Source: Candidatus Sediminicultor sextus
Lineage (GTDB): Bacteria > Atribacterota > Phoenicimicrobiia > Phoenicimicrobiales > Phoenicimicrobiaceae
Direction of reading: 5' to 3'
NCBI GenBank assembly: GCA_014894735.1
Contig: JADBKX010000001.1
Span: 3,233-15,426, forward strand
DNA length: 12,194 bases
Shown: positions 1 through 6,304 of the stretch, piece by piece
Layout of the letters: the number at the start of each line of letters is the position of its first letter
How positions within the stretch are numbered: the first letter of the stretch is position 1
Position numbers and translations under genes: made by a program
Notes under the pieces: generated by a model
Database searches by the model: none
The model's input: the letters and a program-made list of their open reading frames with translations, nothing else
Told to the model about the DNA's origin: nothing

Positions 1-805
1 TATGGTAGGCATCAGCAGTCATGCCAAAACCAAATATTTCGGCATAAATATTAGCATTTCTCTCTTTTGCGTGCTGTAAAGTTTCCAGGATTAATATTCC
101 GGCACCTTCTCCCATAATAAATCCGTCTCTCTCCTTATCAAAAGGTTTGGAAGCATTTTTAGGATGGTCATTTTGAGTAGATAAGGCTCTCATTTTGCAA
201 AATCCAGCTAAAGCCATAGGGGTAATTGCAGCCTCTGTACCTCCGCTAATAATTGTTTGAGCATCTCCTTGCTGCAAAAGTTTGAAGGCTATTCCAAGAG
301 CATGAGTAGATGATGCACAAGCAGTAGTAATAACCGCATTAGGTCCTTTAGCCCCGATTTTTATAGCTATTTCCCCTGCGGATATATTGGAAATCATCAT
401 AGGTACAAAAAATGGACTTACTCTTCCCGGCCCTTTTTCCAACAATATTTTATGTTGTTTTTCAAATGTTCCTATACCGCCTATACCTGAACCAATTATA
501 ACTCCCGTTAAATAAGAATCCTTTTCGGTAATCTTCAATTTAGAATCCTCAAGAGCCAACATTGTTGCAACAATTGAAAATTGAGTGCTTTTATCCATTC
601 TGTTTGCTTCTTTGATAGATATGTAACTTGTATAATTGAAATCTTTTACTTCTGCTGCTATTTTAGTAGGATATTTTTCGGTATCGAAATAACTTATCCT
701 ATCGATACCACATTCTCCCTGAATTAAGGATTGCCAAAATTTATTTTTCCCAATTCCTATGGGAGTAACCGGACCTAAACCGGTTATTACCACTCTATTT
801 TTCAT
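1..805 (-). CDS. fabF: 3-oxoacyl-ACP synthase II, KAS II (N-terminal 268 codons; 3' end outside window)
   Basis: Condensing enzyme that extends acyl-ACP with malonyl-ACP in type II fatty-acid synthesis, in the cytoplasm. Reading the minus strand from an ATG at 805-803 gives an uninterrupted frame beginning MKNRVVITGLGPVTPIG, the classic KAS II amino end. The nucleophile is Cys163 in the motif TTACASSTHALG, the same position as in E. coli FabF. Further family blocks are SGIGGIGTFE (about 106-115), the SGGTEA block, and KPFDKERDGFIMGEGAG. The two catalytic histidines would lie beyond base 1 and cannot be checked. A GGTGG Shine-Dalgarno-like element lies about 12 bases upstream. It is the last visible gene of the fapR-plsX-fabHDG-acpP-fabF operon and is separated from acpP by 184 bases holding a strong inverted repeat, unlike the tight spacing elsewhere in the operon. 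Identity is secure; only the C-terminal part is missing, because of the window edge. Confidence 0.96.
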   Translation of the reverse strand, partial: MKNRVVITGLGPVTPIGIGKNKFWQSLIQGECGIDRISYFDTEKYPTKIAAEVKDFNYTSYISIKEANRMDKSTQFSIVATMLALEDSKLKITEKDSYLTGVIIGSGIGGIGTFEKQHKILLEKGPGRVSPFFVPMMISNISAGEIAIKIGAKGPNAVITTACASSTHALGIAFKLLQQGDAQTIISGGTEAAITPMALAGFCKMRALSTQNDHPKNASKPFDKERDGFIMGEGAGILILETLQHAKERNANIYAEIFGFGMTADAYH

Positions 806-855
806 TATTTTATTTACCACCGTCACTAAATAATTACTTTTACTAAATTTATATT

Positions 856-893
856 TTAATTAAGGGTCGGATAAATCTCCGACCCTTAATTAA
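856..893. repeat. Perfect 16-bp inverted repeat (hairpin) between acpP and fabF
   Basis: The arms at 856-871 and 878-893 are exactly complementary, with a 6-base loop. The stem has a G+C-rich core (AAGGGTCGGA) and A/T ends. In the acpP-fabF direction it lies about 97 bases after the acpP stop and 50 bases before the fabF start. No T-run follows it on either strand, so it is not a canonical intrinsic terminator. An mRNA-stabilising or processing hairpin, a partial attenuator or a protein-binding palindrome are all possible. Confidence 0.8.
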
Positions 894-989
894 TTAGACA
901 TTAATCTTAATTACCTACCATTATTCTTAATACATATTTTTTAAAAAATAAATATAAAAAATACTTATGCATATTTTATATTTATATTC

Positions 990-1214
990 TTATTTGCTTA
1001 AGTATTTAATCGCATCTCCAACAGTCTTAATTTTTTCTGCATCTTCATCTGGAATTTCTATATCAAATTCTTCCTCGAAAGCCATTATCAGTTCAACTAT
1101 ATCTAAAGAATCTGCACCCAAATCATCTACAAAAGAAGAATCTTCCGAAATTTTACTTTCATCAACTCCTAATTGATCTACGATTATCTTTTTTATTTTA
1201 TCCATTGCCTCCAT
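990..1214 (-). CDS. acpP: Acyl carrier protein
   Basis: Small acidic cytoplasmic carrier (74 aa, usual length) that holds growing acyl chains on 4'-phosphopantetheine. The attachment site is Ser36 in the signature LGADSLDIVELIMAFEEEF, followed by the typical IEIPDEDAEKIKTVGDAIKYL segment of helices III and IV. The chosen start is the first ATG (1214), with a strong AAGGAGGT at 1226-1233, 11 bases upstream. A second ATG at codon 4 is preceded within two bases by GGAGG, too close to act, so the first is preferred. The Shine-Dalgarno lies right after the fabG stop, so translation of the pair is probably coupled. In many bacteria acpP is the most abundant transcript of its operon, which makes the hairpin downstream of it relevant. 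The assignment is unambiguous. Confidence 0.98.
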   Translation of the reverse strand: MEAMDKIKKIIVDQLGVDESKISEDSSFVDDLGADSLDIVELIMAFEEEFDIEIPDEDAEKIKTVGDAIKYLSK

Positions 1215-1233
1215 TCTATACTTTCACCTCCTT

Positions 1234-1980
1234 TCACATTACCATACCGCCATCGACATTTATAACTTGCCCGGTAATATAATTTGCTGCATCAGAAACT
1301 AAAAAATACACCACTTTAGCGACATCTTCCACAGTACCCAATCTTTTTAAAGGGATATGTTGTTGGAGATCTTGTCTAACTTTTTCCGGTAATTTCTTAG
1401 TCATATCTGTCTCGATAAATCCAGGCGCAATAGCATTTACATTTATATTTCTTAAGGCAAGTTCTTTTGCCATTGATTTAGTTAATCCTATTATCCCCGC
1501 TTTTGATGCGGCATAATTAACCTGTCCGATATTTCCTATCAATCCGATAACTGAGGATATATTTACAATTTTATCAGTGCTCTTTTGCCTCATCATATAT
1601 TTTGCCACAGCTTTGGAACAATTAAAAGTACCTTTTAGATTTATTCTTATCACTGCATCCCAATCCTCTTCTTTCATCCTGATTAAAAGAGAATCTCGGG
1701 TTATTCCAGCATTATTTACTAATATATCTATTTTCCCAAATTTATTTATAATCTCCTTCATCATTCTATTAACTTCATCAAATACAGTTATATCAGCTTT
1801 TATCCCAATCGCTATATTACCACTTTTTTTGATTTCCGCCAAAGTTTTATCAATTTCATTTTTTGGTAGAATATCATTAACAACTATATTTGCCCCATGA
1901 TTGGCCAATTCCTGGGCGATAGCTTTACCTATTCCCCGAGCTGATCCGGTAATTAAAGCAACCTTTCCAGATAGTCCCAT
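1234..1980 (-). CDS. fabG: 3-oxoacyl-ACP reductase (NADPH-dependent SDR)
   Basis: Reduces 3-oxoacyl-ACP to 3-hydroxyacyl-ACP with NADPH, the first reduction of each elongation cycle. The 248 aa match the family length. It has the Rossmann motif TGSARGIG (residues 11-18), NNAG at 89-92 and the SDR catalytic set Asn114, Ser143, Tyr156 and Lys160 (NYAASKAG). The PGFIETDMT segment and the C-terminal end ITGQVINVDGGMVM are typical of FabG rather than of a generic SDR. The start ATG lies one base after the fabD stop and has a GAAGGAGGT ribosome-binding site inside the fabD end. The fabD-fabG-acpP run leaves no doubt about the role. Nothing is odd about it. Confidence 0.98.
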   Translation of the reverse strand: MGLSGKVALITGSARGIGKAIAQELANHGANIVVNDILPKNEIDKTLAEIKKSGNIAIGIKADITVFDEVNRMMKEIINKFGKIDILVNNAGITRDSLLIRMKEEDWDAVIRINLKGTFNCSKAVAKYMMRQKSTDKIVNISSVIGLIGNIGQVNYAASKAGIIGLTKSMAKELALRNINVNAIAPGFIETDMTKKLPEKVRQDLQQHIPLKRLGTVEDVAKVVYFLVSDAANYITGQVINVDGGMVM

Positions 1981-1981
1981 T

Positions 1982-2932
1982 TTATAAGACCTCCTTCATT
2001 TTTTCAACTACATTTTGAAGAGAATTTGAATCAAATACATTAAAGACTTTAGACTCGGGAATAATTTGCTTAATTAATCCCTTCAACACCTGCCCGGGGC
2101 CTACCTCTATAAAATAATTAATACCTCCGGAATATATTTTTGTTATAGAATCAACCCACTTTACAGGATGAGTCATTTGTTTGATTAGAGCTGATCTAAC
2201 CTCTTCTTTATTGTGAATATAATCAGCACTAACATTGCAATTTATAGGTATTTTAGGATTATCTATTTTTACTTTTTCCAAATATCTTGCTAAGTTCTCT
2301 TGGGCTGTCTTCATAAATGATGAGTGAAAAGGAGCACTTACTTTTAAAGGTATTGTCATCCTCGCTCCTTTCTCTTTGGCCATTACAGAAAACTTTTCCA
2401 ATGCTTTAATTTCACCGGAAACTACAATTTGAGTCGGAGAATTATAATTAGCAATTTCTACTATCCCAATATCCTTAATTTTTTCACACAATTTACATAT
2501 CTCATCTTTTTCTAAGCCGATGATTGCTAACATTGAACCAGTTCCTGCCGGAGTGGCACTCTGCATGTATTCTCCTCTTTTCCTTACTAACTTCACTGCA
2601 TCTTCAAATTTAATAGCAGAACTAGCTACCAGTGCTGAATATTCTCCCAAACTATGTCCGGCAACGATAGAAGGCCTAATATTATTTTTTCTTAACAACC
2701 TGCACAAAATTGTACTGATAGTTAAAATGGCAGGTTGAGCATTAACCGTATTTGTTAATTCTTCTTCTGGTCCTTCGAAACAGACTTTACCAATATCTAC
2801 CCCTTCTTTTTTTAGAGCTTTATTAGCTATATTAAATAAAATATTTGCTTCCGGGTAATTCTCTATTAAATCTTTTCCCATTCCTATTTTTTGAGAACCC
2901 TGACCGGGAAATACAAAAGCTATTTTGTTCAT
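1982..2932 (-). CDS. fabD: Malonyl-CoA:ACP transacylase
   Basis: Moves malonyl groups from malonyl-CoA to ACP, supplying the extender unit for FabH and FabF. The 316 aa are normal for the family. It begins with the hallmark IAFVFPGQGSQKIGMG. The nucleophile Ser94 is in AGHSLGEYSAL, Arg119 in VRKRGEYMQ is the malonyl carboxylate clamp, and His203 in APFHSSFM is the catalytic base. The C-terminal GPGQVLKGL segment is also present. Its start follows fabH by 41 bases, with AAGGAG about 14 bases upstream, a slightly long spacing. Its substrate malonyl-CoA is also the ligand expected for FapR encoded at the head of the operon. Confidence 0.97.
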   Translation of the reverse strand: MNKIAFVFPGQGSQKIGMGKDLIENYPEANILFNIANKALKKEGVDIGKVCFEGPEEELTNTVNAQPAILTISTILCRLLRKNNIRPSIVAGHSLGEYSALVASSAIKFEDAVKLVRKRGEYMQSATPAGTGSMLAIIGLEKDEICKLCEKIKDIGIVEIANYNSPTQIVVSGEIKALEKFSVMAKEKGARMTIPLKVSAPFHSSFMKTAQENLARYLEKVKIDNPKIPINCNVSADYIHNKEEVRSALIKQMTHPVKWVDSITKIYSGGINYFIEVGPGQVLKGLIKQIIPESKVFNVFDSNSLQNVVEKMKEVL

Positions 2933-2973
2933 TATCTATTGTGTAACTCCTTTTCAAATATATATTATCGAGA

Positions 2974-3966
2974 TTATTTAATCCATTTTAAGACAATGGC
3001 TCCGCTAGTTAGACCAGCACCAAATGCGGTCAGCACGACAATGTCACCACTTTTAATCTTACCTTCTTTTACTGCTTCATCAAGAGCAATCATAACAGAA
3101 GCAGCTGAGGTATTTCCATATTTATTTAAATTTACAAAAACTTTATCTTTTTTTATTTTTAAAACTCTTGTCAGGGCAGAAATAATTCGGATGTTTGCTT
3201 GATGCGGAATAAAACAATCTACATCTTCTACCGAAAGATTACATTTACCCAAAGTTTTTACAGTTGTCCTTTTCATGTTCTTAACCGCAAGCTTAAATAC
3301 TTCATTTCCTTTCATCTTAACATAATGCATTTTCTTATCTACCGTTTCATGGGAAGCAGGGTTTTTAGAAAGCCCGGCTGGTATCATAATCAAATCATCG
3401 TACGACCCATCTCCTGTCAAACAACCGGAAAAAATTCCTTTCTCCTGGTCGGCTTTTAAAACAGCTGCCCCTGCTCCATCGCCAAAAAGAATACAAGTAT
3501 TCCTGTCAGTCCAGTCAACAAATTTTGAGAGAGCATCTGCCCCAATTACTAAAACATTATCATAAAAACCGGTAGCAATATACTGCCAAGCAGTAATTAA
3601 GGCATAAACCGCGCCAGTACAGCCTGCTTGCAGATCAAAGGTTGCGGCATTTACAGCCTTAATTCTCTTTTGAACCAAGCAAGCGGTAGCTGGAAAAATC
3701 ATATCCGGAGAATTGGTAGCAACAATGATTAAATCAATCTCCTCCGGTTTAATATTTGAATCTTTTAGCGCTTTCAAAGCTGCCTTTGCAGCTATATCTG
3801 AGGTTGTTTCATTATCTTCAGCTATACGGCGTTCAGCAATACCGGTTCTGGTGACAATCCATTCGTGATTTGTATCCACCATTTTTTCCAAATCTTCATT
3901 GGTTAGAACTTTTGTGGGAACATAAGAACCTGTTCCAATTATTTTAACATTTTTTGTATTTTTCAT
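2974..3966 (-). CDS. fabH: 3-oxoacyl-ACP synthase III, KAS III
   Basis: Starts each fatty acid by condensing an acyl-CoA primer with malonyl-ACP. The 330 aa have the full catalytic triad: Cys116 in DLQAGCTGAVYAL, His255 in FIPHQANIRI and Asn285 in NKYGNTSAAS. The amino end (IIGTGSYVPTKVLTNEDL) and the WIVTRTGIAERR block are typical. The residues around the cysteine read AGCTG where many homologues have AACSG; substrate preference (straight or branched primer) cannot be read from this. The start ATG has GGGGAG upstream. Forty-six bases separate it from plsX; that gap contains two TTAGTA words and a TAGT/ACTA palindrome but no convincing promoter. Bacillus subtilis keeps its fabH genes elsewhere, so a fabH inside the fapR operon is the more clostridial arrangement. 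Confidence 0.97.
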   Translation of the reverse strand: MKNTKNVKIIGTGSYVPTKVLTNEDLEKMVDTNHEWIVTRTGIAERRIAEDNETTSDIAAKAALKALKDSNIKPEEIDLIIVATNSPDMIFPATACLVQKRIKAVNAATFDLQAGCTGAVYALITAWQYIATGFYDNVLVIGADALSKFVDWTDRNTCILFGDGAGAAVLKADQEKGIFSGCLTGDGSYDDLIMIPAGLSKNPASHETVDKKMHYVKMKGNEVFKLAVKNMKRTTVKTLGKCNLSVEDVDCFIPHQANIRIISALTRVLKIKKDKVFVNLNKYGNTSAASVMIALDEAVKEGKIKSGDIVVLTAFGAGLTSGAIVLKWIK

Positions 3967-4012
3967 TAATTAGTATTCTCCCCTTCTTGTTAGTAAACTA
4001 TTTTCTTTGTAT

Positions 4013-4990
4013 TTATATCTCTTTAAAGTGCTCGACTATGTGAGCATCAATAAATTTACCGGTATTGAGTATAGCATTTTTAAAAGTTTTTGCTTTAGAC
4101 CGTCCATGACATATAAAGCATAATCCGTTTACACCTAATAGGGGAGATCCGCCATATTCTGTATAATCGGTCATTTTTACCAAATTCATAAATTTTTCCT
4201 TTAATTTATCCATTTCTTGATTTTGGGGAAGTTGGCTTATTACCATACTATTAACCTCAGTTAAAAGCAATTTTGCTAAACCTTCAAGAGATTTTAATAG
4301 TATGTTGCCAGTAAATCCATCACATACTACTACATCTACTTTCCCCTTAAAAATATCCTTACCTTCGATATTCCCCACGAAATTAATATTGGCATTTTTT
4401 AAACTTTTATAAGCATTTTGAGCGAATTTATTTCCTTTATTTTCTTCCTCGCCAATATTTAGCAATCCTATTTTTGGATTTTCTATTCCTAAAATATATT
4501 TTGCGTATTTGCTTCCTATAAAGGCAAACTGGGGTAGATGTTCCGGCTTGCAATCAACATTTGCACCCACATCTAATAACAATACTTTTCCTTTTGCCGA
4601 GGGCAATATGGCACCAATGGTTGGACGGCGTATTTGAGGGATACACCCTAACTCCAATAATGCCGCGGCCATAATCGCCCCGCTATTTCCGGCAGAAATA
4701 AAAGCATCAGCTTGATTATTTTTTATTAATTTCGTGCCTATCACAATAGAAGAATCCCTTTTATTCCGTATAGCATCTAAAGGAAACTCACCTGTTTCAA
4801 TATATTCTTTACAATTTATGACCGATAATTTATCTTTTTTATATTTATATTTTAATAACTCTTTTTTGACTTTCTCCATATCACCTAATAAAATAATCTC
4901 TAAGTCTCTTTCTTCTAAGGCCAAAATTGCGCCTTTCACAACTTCTTCGGGGGCATAATCCCCTCCCATGGCATCAAGGGCTATTTTCAT
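4013..4990 (-). CDS. plsX: Phosphate acyltransferase PlsX
   Basis: Converts acyl-ACP to acyl-phosphate, the donor used by PlsY to acylate glycerol-3-phosphate. It links fatty-acid synthesis to membrane phospholipid and acts as a soluble or membrane-peripheral protein. The 325 aa show the family blocks in order: ALDAMGGDYAPE (residues 4-15), SAGNSGAIMA (99-108), GANVDCKPEHLPQFA (142-156), GLLNIGEEENKGN (175-187), CDGFTGNILLK (223-233) and EYGGSPLLGVNG (278-289). Its ATG directly abuts the fapR stop, with GGAGAAAG inside fapR, which indicates translational coupling. fapR-plsX adjacency is the standard Bacillota arrangement and plsX is a core member of the FapR regulon. The function is confidently known. 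Confidence 0.97.
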   Translation of the reverse strand: MKIALDAMGGDYAPEEVVKGAILALEERDLEIILLGDMEKVKKELLKYKYKKDKLSVINCKEYIETGEFPLDAIRNKRDSSIVIGTKLIKNNQADAFISAGNSGAIMAAALLELGCIPQIRRPTIGAILPSAKGKVLLLDVGANVDCKPEHLPQFAFIGSKYAKYILGIENPKIGLLNIGEEENKGNKFAQNAYKSLKNANINFVGNIEGKDIFKGKVDVVVCDGFTGNILLKSLEGLAKLLLTEVNSMVISQLPQNQEMDKLKEKFMNLVKMTDYTEYGGSPLLGVNGLCFICHGRSKAKTFKNAILNTGKFIDAHIVEHFKEI

Positions 4991-5578
4991 TTAAGCTTTC
5001 TCCTTTTTTACTTTATCGTTAATCGAAAAAATTACTAATTTTCCCGTAAATACTTCCTTTTGATCAGACTTTACGTGTACTGATACTAAATATTTATTAC
5101 CTCTACTACGAGCAACTCTTGCCTTGGCAACCAAAGTTTCTCCGGCATATACTGGTTTTTTGTAACTTAATCGGGCAATTCCCGTTAAGGCAACTTCTGT
5201 ATCAATGATGGAAATTGCTAATGAATCGGCTAAAGAAAAGATATAGTGACTTCGAATTATTCCGGTTCTTCCAAAAGCCATATCTTTTGTAGTCTTCAAG
5301 ATAGCAATTCCGTTTTTTCCTAACTCTATATCTATTAATTCTCCGATTATCTCTTCTTTTTTTAGAGATTTTACCTTATCCTTGGAAGAAGTGTTTTTGG
5401 CAACCTGTACTATTCGTTTTCTCATTTCGGGAATCCCCATTTCCAGTCGATCTAATCGAATGGTTTGCACACTGATGTTAAATAATTCAGCAAGTTTTTT
5501 ATCAGATAAAAATGGGTCCTTCGAAATATATTCCTTTATTCTTTTTTGCCTTTCTAATTTACTTAAATTTCGAATCAT
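4991..5578 (-). CDS. fapR: Malonyl-CoA-responsive transcriptional repressor FapR
   Basis: Repressor of lipid-synthesis genes whose DNA binding is relieved by malonyl-CoA. From the ATG at 5578 it is 195 aa. A helix-turn-helix spans about 24-45 (LSDKKLAELFNISVQTIRLDRL), a linker follows, and a hot-dog fold effector domain covers about 75-188, including TGIIRSHYIFSLADSLAISIID and LTGIARLSYKKPVYAGE. A GTG four codons upstream (5590) keeps the frame open, but the AGGTGG at 5587-5592 would overlap that GTG whereas it sits 8 bases before the ATG. The ATG start also matches the short, basic amino end of Bacillus FapR. It heads the fab operon, the usual autoregulated position. Odd point: the effector domain has Asp118 in LADSLA, where I recall Asn in Bacillus FapR; the motif then resembles PaaI-type hot-dog thioesterases. 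Confidence 0.94.
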   Translation of the reverse strand: MIRNLSKLERQKRIKEYISKDPFLSDKKLAELFNISVQTIRLDRLEMGIPEMRKRIVQVAKNTSSKDKVKSLKKEEIIGELIDIELGKNGIAILKTTKDMAFGRTGIIRSHYIFSLADSLAISIIDTEVALTGIARLSYKKPVYAGETLVAKARVARSRGNKYLVSVHVKSDQKEVFTGKLVIFSINDKVKKEKA

Positions 5579-5586
5579 TTTCCCAG

Positions 5587-5592
5587 CCACCT
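5587..5592 (-). promoter_or_regulatory. Ribosome-binding site deciding the fapR start
   Basis: Minus-strand AGGTGG with an 8-base spacer to the ATG at 5578. No Shine-Dalgarno-like sequence precedes the in-frame GTG at 5590, whose upstream bases are all A/T apart from one G. This supports the shorter FapR. Confidence 0.65.
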
Positions 5593-5617
5593 ATTTTATA
5601 TTTATTAATAGCACCTA

Positions 5618-5635
5618 TTATTAGCAACTACTAAT
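5618..5635 (-). promoter_or_regulatory. Candidate FapR operator at the fapR promoter
   Basis: On the minus strand the 17-mer TTAGTAGTTGCTAATAA (5634-5618) has an exact TTAGTA half-site and a second half-site with one mismatch (TAATAA in place of TACTAA) around a 5-base centre. An overlapping reading is a perfect 5-bp dyad, ATTAG-6-CTAAT (5620-5635). Size and half-sites agree with the FapR box as I remember it from Bacillus. It covers roughly +1 to +19 of the predicted start site, where a repressor would block transcription. The assignment rests on remembered consensus and position. Confidence 0.6.
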
Positions 5636-5642
5636 TGTAAGT

Positions 5643-5671
5643 ATTATACATTAAGCGTATCTAAAAATCAA
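5643..5671 (-). promoter_or_regulatory. Sigma-A type promoter of the fapR-fab operon
   Basis: Minus-strand TTGATT (5666-5671) and a perfect TATAAT (5643-5648) with an optimal 17-base spacer. The expected start is near 5636-5637, giving a 5' leader of about 58 bases before the fapR ATG. It sits directly after the rpmF terminator, so the fab operon appears to be its own transcription unit. Confidence 0.75.
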
Positions 5672-5697
5672 ACATATTTCTTATTTGATACAGAAAT

Positions 5698-5740
5698 AAA
5701 AAAGTGCCACATTTTAATAAATTAACTGTGGCACTTTTTT
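5698..5740 (-). terminator. Intrinsic terminator downstream of rpmF (symmetrical)
   Basis: The arms at 5698-5711 and 5727-5740 form a perfect 14-bp stem, with core GTGCCACA/TGTGGCAC and six A-T pairs at the base, around a 15-base A/T loop. On the minus strand the core is followed by a run of six T, ending the ackA/rpmF side before the fapR promoter. The other strand also has six T after the core, so it could stop transcription from either side. Confidence 0.85.
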
Positions 5741-5767
5741 ACATCTAATAATAACGATATTTATAAT

Positions 5768-5965
5768 TTATTTCTTTTTATCTTTTTTTTCAGAAGATGA
5801 AATAATTTCTTTTCCATTATAATAACCACATTCAAGACATGCTCTGTGAGGCAATTTCATCTCATGGCATCTAGGACATTCCTCTAAGTTTACTTCATTC
5901 AAATTCCAGTGCGTACGTCTCTTATCTCTTCTTGATTTGGATGTTTTTCTTTTTGGCACCGGCAT
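5768..5965 (-). CDS. rpmF: Large ribosomal subunit protein bL32 (zinc-binding form)
   Basis: Small basic protein of the 50S subunit. The 65 aa begin MPVPKRKTSKSRRDKRRTHW, the near-invariant bL32 start. A four-cysteine zinc ribbon follows: Cys30 and Cys33 in CPRC, then Cys43 and Cys46 in CLEC. The lysine-rich C-terminal tail is normal. The ribosome-binding site AAGGAGGT (5973-5980) is very strong. rpmF next to fapR-plsX is a widely conserved arrangement. The DUF177/YceD (YlbN) gene that usually lies just upstream is absent; the upstream gene is ackA, 339 bases away. The all-cysteine (C+) form needs zinc; no zinc-independent paralogue is visible here. Transcription probably ends at the hairpin 28 bases after the stop. 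Confidence 0.97.
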   Translation of the reverse strand: MPVPKRKTSKSRRDKRRTHWNLNEVNLEECPRCHEMKLPHRACLECGYYNGKEIISSSEKKDKKK

Positions 5966-6037
5966 AACGCATACCTCCTTATTCTGTAATATAAATTAAT
6001 TTTATCGGAATTTCCTTTTTTCCCGTAAAGCCTAATT

Positions 6038-6107
6038 ATTCGTTAGTGAATAGTCGTTAGTCGTTAGCTTCAAATACAAGTTTACAGTTATTAATTTACA
6101 GTTATTA
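6038..6107. repeat. Heptad-register direct repeats, left block of the ackA-rpmF gap
   Basis: From 6038, four heptads run in register: ATTCGTT, AGTGAAT, AGTCGTT, AGTCGTT. Then TTTACAGTTATTA occurs at 6081-6093 and again at 6095-6107, a 14-base (two-heptad) period. The word TCGTTAGTGAATAGT (6040-6054) recurs inverted at 6233-6247, so the two ends of this gap form a long-range 15-bp inverted repeat. Confidence 0.75.
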
Positions 6108-6153
6108 TAAGAGATTATGATAACACAACTTTAACACACTTTGAGTTTTTTAA

Positions 6154-6255
6154 TAACTGGCAACTTGTAACTTGAAATTTAAAACCCATAACTTATTAAT
6201 TATTAACTTGTTTTATTTACTAAATGCTATTCACTATTCACTAACGACTAATATA
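6154..6255. repeat. Heptad-register direct repeats, right block of the ackA-rpmF gap
   Basis: TAACTGG, CAACTTG and TAACTTG run in register from 6154 to 6174, with TAACTTA again in register at 6189-6195. A second run from 6228 reads TATTCAC, TATTCAC, TAACGAC, TAATATA. The second run contains the exact 20-base word shared with the gap upstream of ackA (6233-6252). Confidence 0.75.
6233..6252 (+). repeat. 20-base direct repeat flanking ackA, copy 1
   Basis: ACTATTCACTAACGACTAAT, identical in sequence and orientation to 7799-7818. The two copies enclose ackA, with start points 1566 bases apart. The identity stops immediately on the right side (A against C). This copy lies downstream of the ackA stop. 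Confidence 0.85.
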
Positions 6256-6304
6256 ATATCTTAATAACTTTAAAAGTATATAATTTCTTATTGAAAAAAG
6301 CAAA

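Larger units (their letters stand above)
5966..6304. other. 339-base repeat-rich gap between ackA and rpmF
   Basis: I found no gene of more than trivial length here, including no trace of the expected DUF177 protein. Next to rpmF is its Shine-Dalgarno, with only weak promoter-like words upstream. The remainder is very A/T-rich and largely built of 7-base direct repeats (see the repeat entries at 6038-6107 and 6154-6255). No convincing terminator follows ackA. An all-A/T hairpin or read-through into rpmF remains possible. Confidence 0.6.

Noticed and set aside
967..1176. Plus-strand frame of 69 codons opposite acpP
   Set aside because: It is an antisense shadow of acpP with a low-complexity Ser-rich product; acpP carries the complete DSL motif.
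1577..1900. Plus-strand frame of 107 codons opposite fabG
   Set aside because: Hydrophobic antisense shadow with no ribosome-binding site or family features; FabG on the other strand is complete.
2891..3459. Two plus-strand frames opposite fabD/fabH
   Set aside because: Shadows of well-conserved minus-strand enzymes, lacking recognisable motifs.
3967..4012. Second FapR site between plsX and fabH (two TTAGTA words, TAGT-AA-ACTA palindrome)
   Set aside because: The words are not arranged as a 17-bp dyad and no promoter accompanies them; A/T-rich chance matches are likely.
5981..6040. Promoter for rpmF (minus-strand TTTACG with GATAAA/TAAAAT)
   Set aside because: Spacing or matches are poor for each pairing; read-through from ackA is equally possible.
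6038..6255. CRISPR array in the repeat-rich gap
   Set aside because: The repeats are 7-base-register and degenerate, with no constant 24-40-base repeats, no unique spacers and no cas genes nearby.
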